Below are positions 6,620-8,783 of a stretch of DNA of 8,783 bases, in pieces. The position numbers were made by a program, and so were the translations under genes. The notes beneath the pieces were generated by a model. The model ran no database searches and was not told the DNA's origin. It saw only the letters and a list, made by a program, of their open reading frames with translations. Position 1 is the first letter of the stretch, and each line of letters opens with the position of its first letter. This DNA is from a bacterium (lineage in GTDB: Bacteria; Actinomycetota; Thermoleophilia; Solirubrobacterales; 70-9). The stretch covers positions 1 to 8,783 of the forward strand of contig PKER01000356.1 in NCBI GenBank assembly GCA_002919115.1. The letters are read 5' to 3'.

Positions 6620-7342
6620 ATGACTAACGGAAGCGGAGCAGCCGCCCACCTCGATATCGGTGGCGTCTTCGAGAAGACGACCGACATCTACAAGCGCTGC
6701 TTCGGCACGGTGTGGCTGGTCGCCCTGATCCTGATGGTGCCGTCGTCGATCATCGTCGCGTTGCTCGGTGACGACAGCGGCCTCCAGTTCCTGGGCAGCC
6801 TGATCAACCTCGCGGTCGGCGCCTGGTTGATCGGCTCGATCGTGCGGATCGTCCAGGACGTCGAGGCCGACGGCCGCGTCGATCAGTCCGTCGGCGAGGT
6901 ACTGGGCTCGGTGCTGCCGCGCCTGTTGCCGCTCATCGCGCTGCAGCTGGTGATCGGCATCGGCGTCGCCATCGGCCTGGTGCTGCTGATCGTGCCGGGG
7001 GTCATCCTGGCGCTGATGTGGATCGCCGCGGTGCCGGCGTTCGTGGTCGAGGAACGTGGGGTCTTCGACGCCCTCTCGCGCAGCTCCGACCTCACCCGCG
7101 GCAACCGGATGCGGATCCTTGCCGTCGGCCTGATCGTGCTCGCGATCTACGTGGCCGTCGGGGTGATCGGCGCGCTTTTGGTGGCCGCGGCGCCGGTGGT
7201 CGGCGTGATCGTCCTGATCGCCGTCGCGGTGCTGGCCTACCCGTACGTCTCGATCATCACCGCGGTCCTCTACTTCCGCCTGCGCGAGCTTCACGGCGGC
7301 GCGACCGACGGCACCGTCGCTGAGACCAACCCCGCCGTCTAA
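6620..7342 (+). CDS. Multi-pass integral membrane protein, GDPD membrane-domain / YciC-like
   Basis: A 240-residue membrane protein. A short polar N-terminus (MTNGSGAAAH) is followed by LDIGGVFEKTTDIYKR, an amphipathic lead-in common in this group. Hydrophobic segments lie at about 29-49, 57-76, 100-125 (possibly to 143 after a break at VPG), 165-190 and 192-216. LLIVPGVILALMWIAAVPAF (122-141), then FDALSRSSDLTRGNRMRIL and a final ITAVLYFRLREL, resemble the pattern in membrane domains attached to some glycerophosphodiester phosphodiesterases and in related uncharacterised proteins. No catalytic domain is present. Function is unknown. The gene lies between two strong hairpins and appears to be transcribed alone; I see no confident promoter in 6526-6607. 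Confidence 0.85.
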   Translation: MTNGSGAAAHLDIGGVFEKTTDIYKRCFGTVWLVALILMVPSSIIVALLGDDSGLQFLGSLINLAVGAWLIGSIVRIVQDVEADGRVDQSVGEVLGSVLPRLLPLIALQLVIGIGVAIGLVLLIVPGVILALMWIAAVPAFVVEERGVFDALSRSSDLTRGNRMRILAVGLIVLAIYVAVGVIGALLVAAAPVVGVIVLIAVAVLAYPYVSIITAVLYFRLRELHGGATDGTVAETNPAV

Positions 7343-7360
7343 CCGGAAGTCCTAAGCGAA

Positions 7361-7392
7361 CGGCCCCGCCCCGCGAGTCGCGGGCGGGGCCG
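7361..7392. terminator. GC-rich bidirectional hairpin between convergent genes
   Basis: cggccccgc 7361-7369 pairs with gcggggccg 7384-7392, and inside it ccgcg 7371-7375 pairs with cgcgg 7379-7383 around loop agt, with a single bulged C at 7370: 14 bp in all. It begins 18 nt after the membrane protein stop and lies 16 nt beyond the propeller stop, so it can serve both. There is no T-run on either side. Confidence 0.7.
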
Positions 7393-7408
7393 GGCGCGCC
7401 TCCGGGCC

Positions 7409-8347
7409 CTAGAGGCCCTTGATCAGCGCGACCCGCTCGCGGGTCTCAAGTCCGACCCAGAGCGTGCGGCCCTTGCCCTTCGCCAGATAGCGCGGCCCGC
7501 TGTTGTTGGGGAGCTTGCGGAACTTCCGGATCTTCCCCTTCGGGCTCAGGATGGTCAGGTCGTGCGAGGCGAAGTTGGCGATCCACCAGTTGCCGGCGGC
7601 GAAGGCGATGCCGAACGGGTCGGTGTCCGGAACGCGCTTTCGCAGGACCCGCTTGCCGACGATGCGCCCGACGGTGTGCGGGTTGGTGCCCTGATTCGTG
7701 TACGCGATGCGGCCCTTCGCGCCGCTGGCCACGTCCTGGGGCCCGCCGCCCACGTCGAAGCGCTTGATCGCGCCGCCGGGGCTGACGCGCAGGATCTTCC
7801 CGTCGTTGAAGTCGGCGACCCATACCTTCCCTTTCGCGGCGGCGATGCCGCGGGCGCTCGTGTTCAGCCCGAGATCCTGGGTCGCAAAGCCCGCCGGGTT
7901 GGCCGGGTCGAACGAGATGAGCTCGTTCCCGCTCGCCGTCCAGAGCCTGCCGCCCGGGCCCTTGGTGATCTCCTGCGGCTGGCCGATCGCGGCGATCGTG
8001 TGGGTGGTCGTATCGGTGGGGTCGGTTCGGTCGATCTCGGTGACCCCCGCCGGGTGCGTCACCCAGATGTCCCCGTCCGGCCCGAGCGCGATGCCGACCG
8101 GGTTCACACCCAGGTCGTACTCATTGACGGCGCCGCGCGGCGTGATGTTCGCGATGTCATTGCCGGCCGAGCTGCCGCTGAGCACGACCCAGGCGGCGCC
8201 CTTGGGGCCGACGGCGATCTGGCCGGGCTGGCCGGTCAGCTTGAACGTGCGGGCAAGCCGGGGCTTGGCCTCGGCGATACCGACGACCAACATCGTCAAC
8301 GCCGCGGCCAGGACCGCCAGTGGAGCGAGTCGAGCCCCCCGCCTCAT
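7409..8347 (-). CDS. Secreted seven-bladed beta-propeller, Vgb/NHL-like
   Basis: A 312-residue exported protein. Residues 1-27 are a signal peptide (MRRGARLAPLAVLAAALTML, then AEA before KPRL). The rest is about seven repeats of roughly 40 residues with the NHL / virginiamycin B lyase (Vgb)-like rhythm of a hydrophobic start, GPxGxxWV, then a turn and an outer strand: examples are VGIALGPDGDIWVT (84-97), RGIAAAKGKVWVADF (166-180) and GIAFAAGNWWIANF (246-259). Six blades are complete. The last begins near 281 and lacks its outer strand, which the N-terminal ARTFKL (32-37) probably supplies as the usual velcro closure. Vgb itself opens the streptogramin B ring, but I cannot place its catalytic His/Glu residues here, so enzyme activity is not claimed. 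ATG 8347 is preferred to TTG 8383, which sits inside a hairpin loop and would bury the signal peptide. Convergent with the membrane protein gene; same strand as trxA, 89 bp away. Confidence 0.85.
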   Translation of the reverse strand: MRRGARLAPLAVLAAALTMLVVGIAEAKPRLARTFKLTGQPGQIAVGPKGAAWVVLSGSSAGNDIANITPRGAVNEYDLGVNPVGIALGPDGDIWVTHPAGVTEIDRTDPTDTTTHTIAAIGQPQEITKGPGGRLWTASGNELISFDPANPAGFATQDLGLNTSARGIAAAKGKVWVADFNDGKILRVSPGGAIKRFDVGGGPQDVASGAKGRIAYTNQGTNPHTVGRIVGKRVLRKRVPDTDPFGIAFAAGNWWIANFASHDLTILSPKGKIRKFRKLPNNSGPRYLAKGKGRTLWVGLETRERVALIKGL

Positions 8348-8354
8348 GGGAGGC

Positions 8355-8383
8355 ACTCTCCCAGGTCCGCCGGGCGCGGTCAA
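8355..8383 (-). promoter_or_regulatory. Possible near-leaderless promoter of the beta-propeller gene
   Basis: On the minus strand TTGACC (8383 down to 8378) is followed after 17 nt by GAGAGT (8360 down to 8355), ending 7 nt before the ATG. A start about 7 nt past the -10 would make the transcript leaderless. The -10 matches TATAAT only at positions 2, 4 and 6, like that of the beta-helix gene. The elements overlap two hairpins, so promoter and terminator roles may share this DNA. Confidence 0.4.
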
Positions 8384-8395
8384 GCCCGGCGGACC
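8364..8395 (-). terminator. 12-bp perfect hairpin between trxA and the propeller gene
   Basis: ggtccgccgggc 8364-8375 pairs perfectly with gcccggcggacc 8384-8395 around an 8-nt loop. It lies 41 nt past the trxA stop and is the strongest inverted repeat in the window, so it probably ends the trxA transcript, although no T-run follows. It directly abuts a 6-bp hairpin (8347-8363) that reaches the propeller start codon. Confidence 0.55.
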
Positions 8396-8411
8396 CGGAA
8401 AGCTCTTGCGG

Positions 8412-8446
8412 GCGCGGCGCTAGTGGCCGCGCGCGGCTAAGCCGCG
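8412..8446 (-). other. GC hairpins at the trxA 3' end
   Basis: gcgcggc 8412-8418 pairs with gccgcgc 8426-8432, and overlapping it cgcggc 8432-8437 pairs with gccgcg 8441-8446 with a three-base loop (8438-8440) holding two bases of the trxA stop codon. These may aid termination or protect the 3' end, but GC content makes short palindromes common. Confidence 0.3.
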
Positions 8447-8766
8447 AGGGCGGGGTCGAGCTCCGCCTCGAGGCGGCGCTTGGGCTGCGCGCCGACGATG
8501 CGCTTGGCCTCCTCGCCGTCCTTGAAGAGGATCAGCGTGGGGATCGAGAGGACCTCGTAGCGCGCCGCCGTCTGCTGGTTGTCGTCGACGTTGAGGCTGA
8601 CGATGCGCACGTCGTCGCGCTCCTCGGCCATCTCCTCGAGGATCGGGTGGACGATCCGGCACGGCCCGCACCACGGCGCCCAGAAGTCCACGAGCACGGG
8701 CTCCTGGGACTCCAGGACCTCGCTCTGGAAGTTGGCGTCGGTTACGTCGGGGAGCTTGCCGGCCAT
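8437..8766 (-). CDS. trxA: Thioredoxin
   Basis: Cytoplasmic protein-disulfide reductase, kept reduced by thioredoxin reductase and serving as electron donor to ribonucleotide reductase and many other oxidised proteins. Its 109 residues are the usual full length. It shows the active site WCGPC with Cys33 and Cys36, the buried Asp27 in VDFWA, the cis-proline Pro76 in SIPT, and the FKDGE turn followed by a Gly in IVGAQ. There is no signal peptide, so it is the cytosolic type. The start is ATG (CAT 8764-8766) with an AGGAG Shine-Dalgarno 5 nt upstream. No trxB or other redox gene is within the window. The propeller gene follows on the same strand but is separated by strong hairpins. Confidence 0.97.
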   Translation of the reverse strand: MAGKLPDVTDANFQSEVLESQEPVLVDFWAPWCGPCRIVHPILEEMAEERDDVRIVSLNVDDNQQTAARYEVLSIPTLILFKDGEEAKRIVGAQPKRRLEAELDPALAA

Positions 8767-8770
8767 TCGT

Positions 8771-8776
8771 TCTCCT
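8771..8776 (-). promoter_or_regulatory. Shine-Dalgarno of trxA
   Basis: tctcct reads AGGAGA on the minus strand; its AGGAG core (8776 to 8772) lies 5 nt from the ATG at 8766. This supports the start chosen. Any promoter lies beyond the window. Confidence 0.75.
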
Positions 8777-8783
8777 GAGTCGG

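Noticed and set aside
8348..8383. TTG at 8383 as start of the propeller protein
   Set aside because: It lies in the loop of a 12-bp hairpin and would put 12 Pro/Gly-rich residues before an otherwise standard signal peptide starting MRRG.
7562..8440. Plus-strand open frames opposite the propeller gene (7562-8440, 7698-8423) and opposite trxA (8320-8778)
   Set aside because: They are antisense shadows of genes with clear signal peptide, propeller and thioredoxin motifs, and resemble no family.

Overview
The window comes from a very GC-rich bacterial chromosome with strong G/C third-position bias, which leaves long false open frames antisense to the real genes. The exported proteins (an RTX-type protein with an Ig-like segment, a CSLREXD / choice-of-anchor Q beta-helix protein, a signal-peptide beta-propeller) and the leaderless-looking starts suggest a high-GC actinobacterium. 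Thermoleophilia/Solirubrobacterales is my best guess, inferred from protein style rather than from any marker gene.

Layout, left to right. (1) 1-490, + strand: the C-terminal end of a secreted protein with an Ig-like segment followed by glycine/aspartate-rich calcium-binding repeats; its start lies outside the window. (2) 491-656: a leader with short hairpins and no recognisable T-box. (3) 657-3845, +: complete ileS, isoleucyl-tRNA synthetase of the long (type 2-like) form, with a GXHH version of the HIGH motif. (4) 3858-4037, -: a 59-residue 4-oxalocrotonate tautomerase family protein, convergent with ileS; an 8-bp palindrome contains both stop codons. (5) 4038-4101: a compact divergent promoter region. 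(6) 4102-6489, +: a 795-residue secreted right-handed beta-helix protein containing 13 consecutive coils of exactly 23 residues with an invariant glutamate, followed by a classic terminator. (7) 6620-7342, +: a multi-pass membrane protein with a strong Shine-Dalgarno. (8) 7361-7392: a large GC hairpin between convergent genes. (9) 7409-8347, -: a secreted seven-bladed Vgb/NHL-like beta-propeller. (10) 8437-8766, -: trxA thioredoxin, upstream of the propeller gene on the same strand.

Two housekeeping genes (ileS, trxA) are interspersed with three exported proteins and a membrane protein. Most genes look like single transcription units separated by hairpins; I see no operon pathway linking them and no mobile element, CRISPR array, tRNA or rRNA. 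The most distinctive items are the perfectly periodic 23-residue glutamate-ladder beta-helix, the GXHH signature in IleS (a form linked to extreme mupirocin resistance), and the similar near-leaderless promoter-like elements in front of two exported-protein genes. No clearly new multi-gene system is evident.
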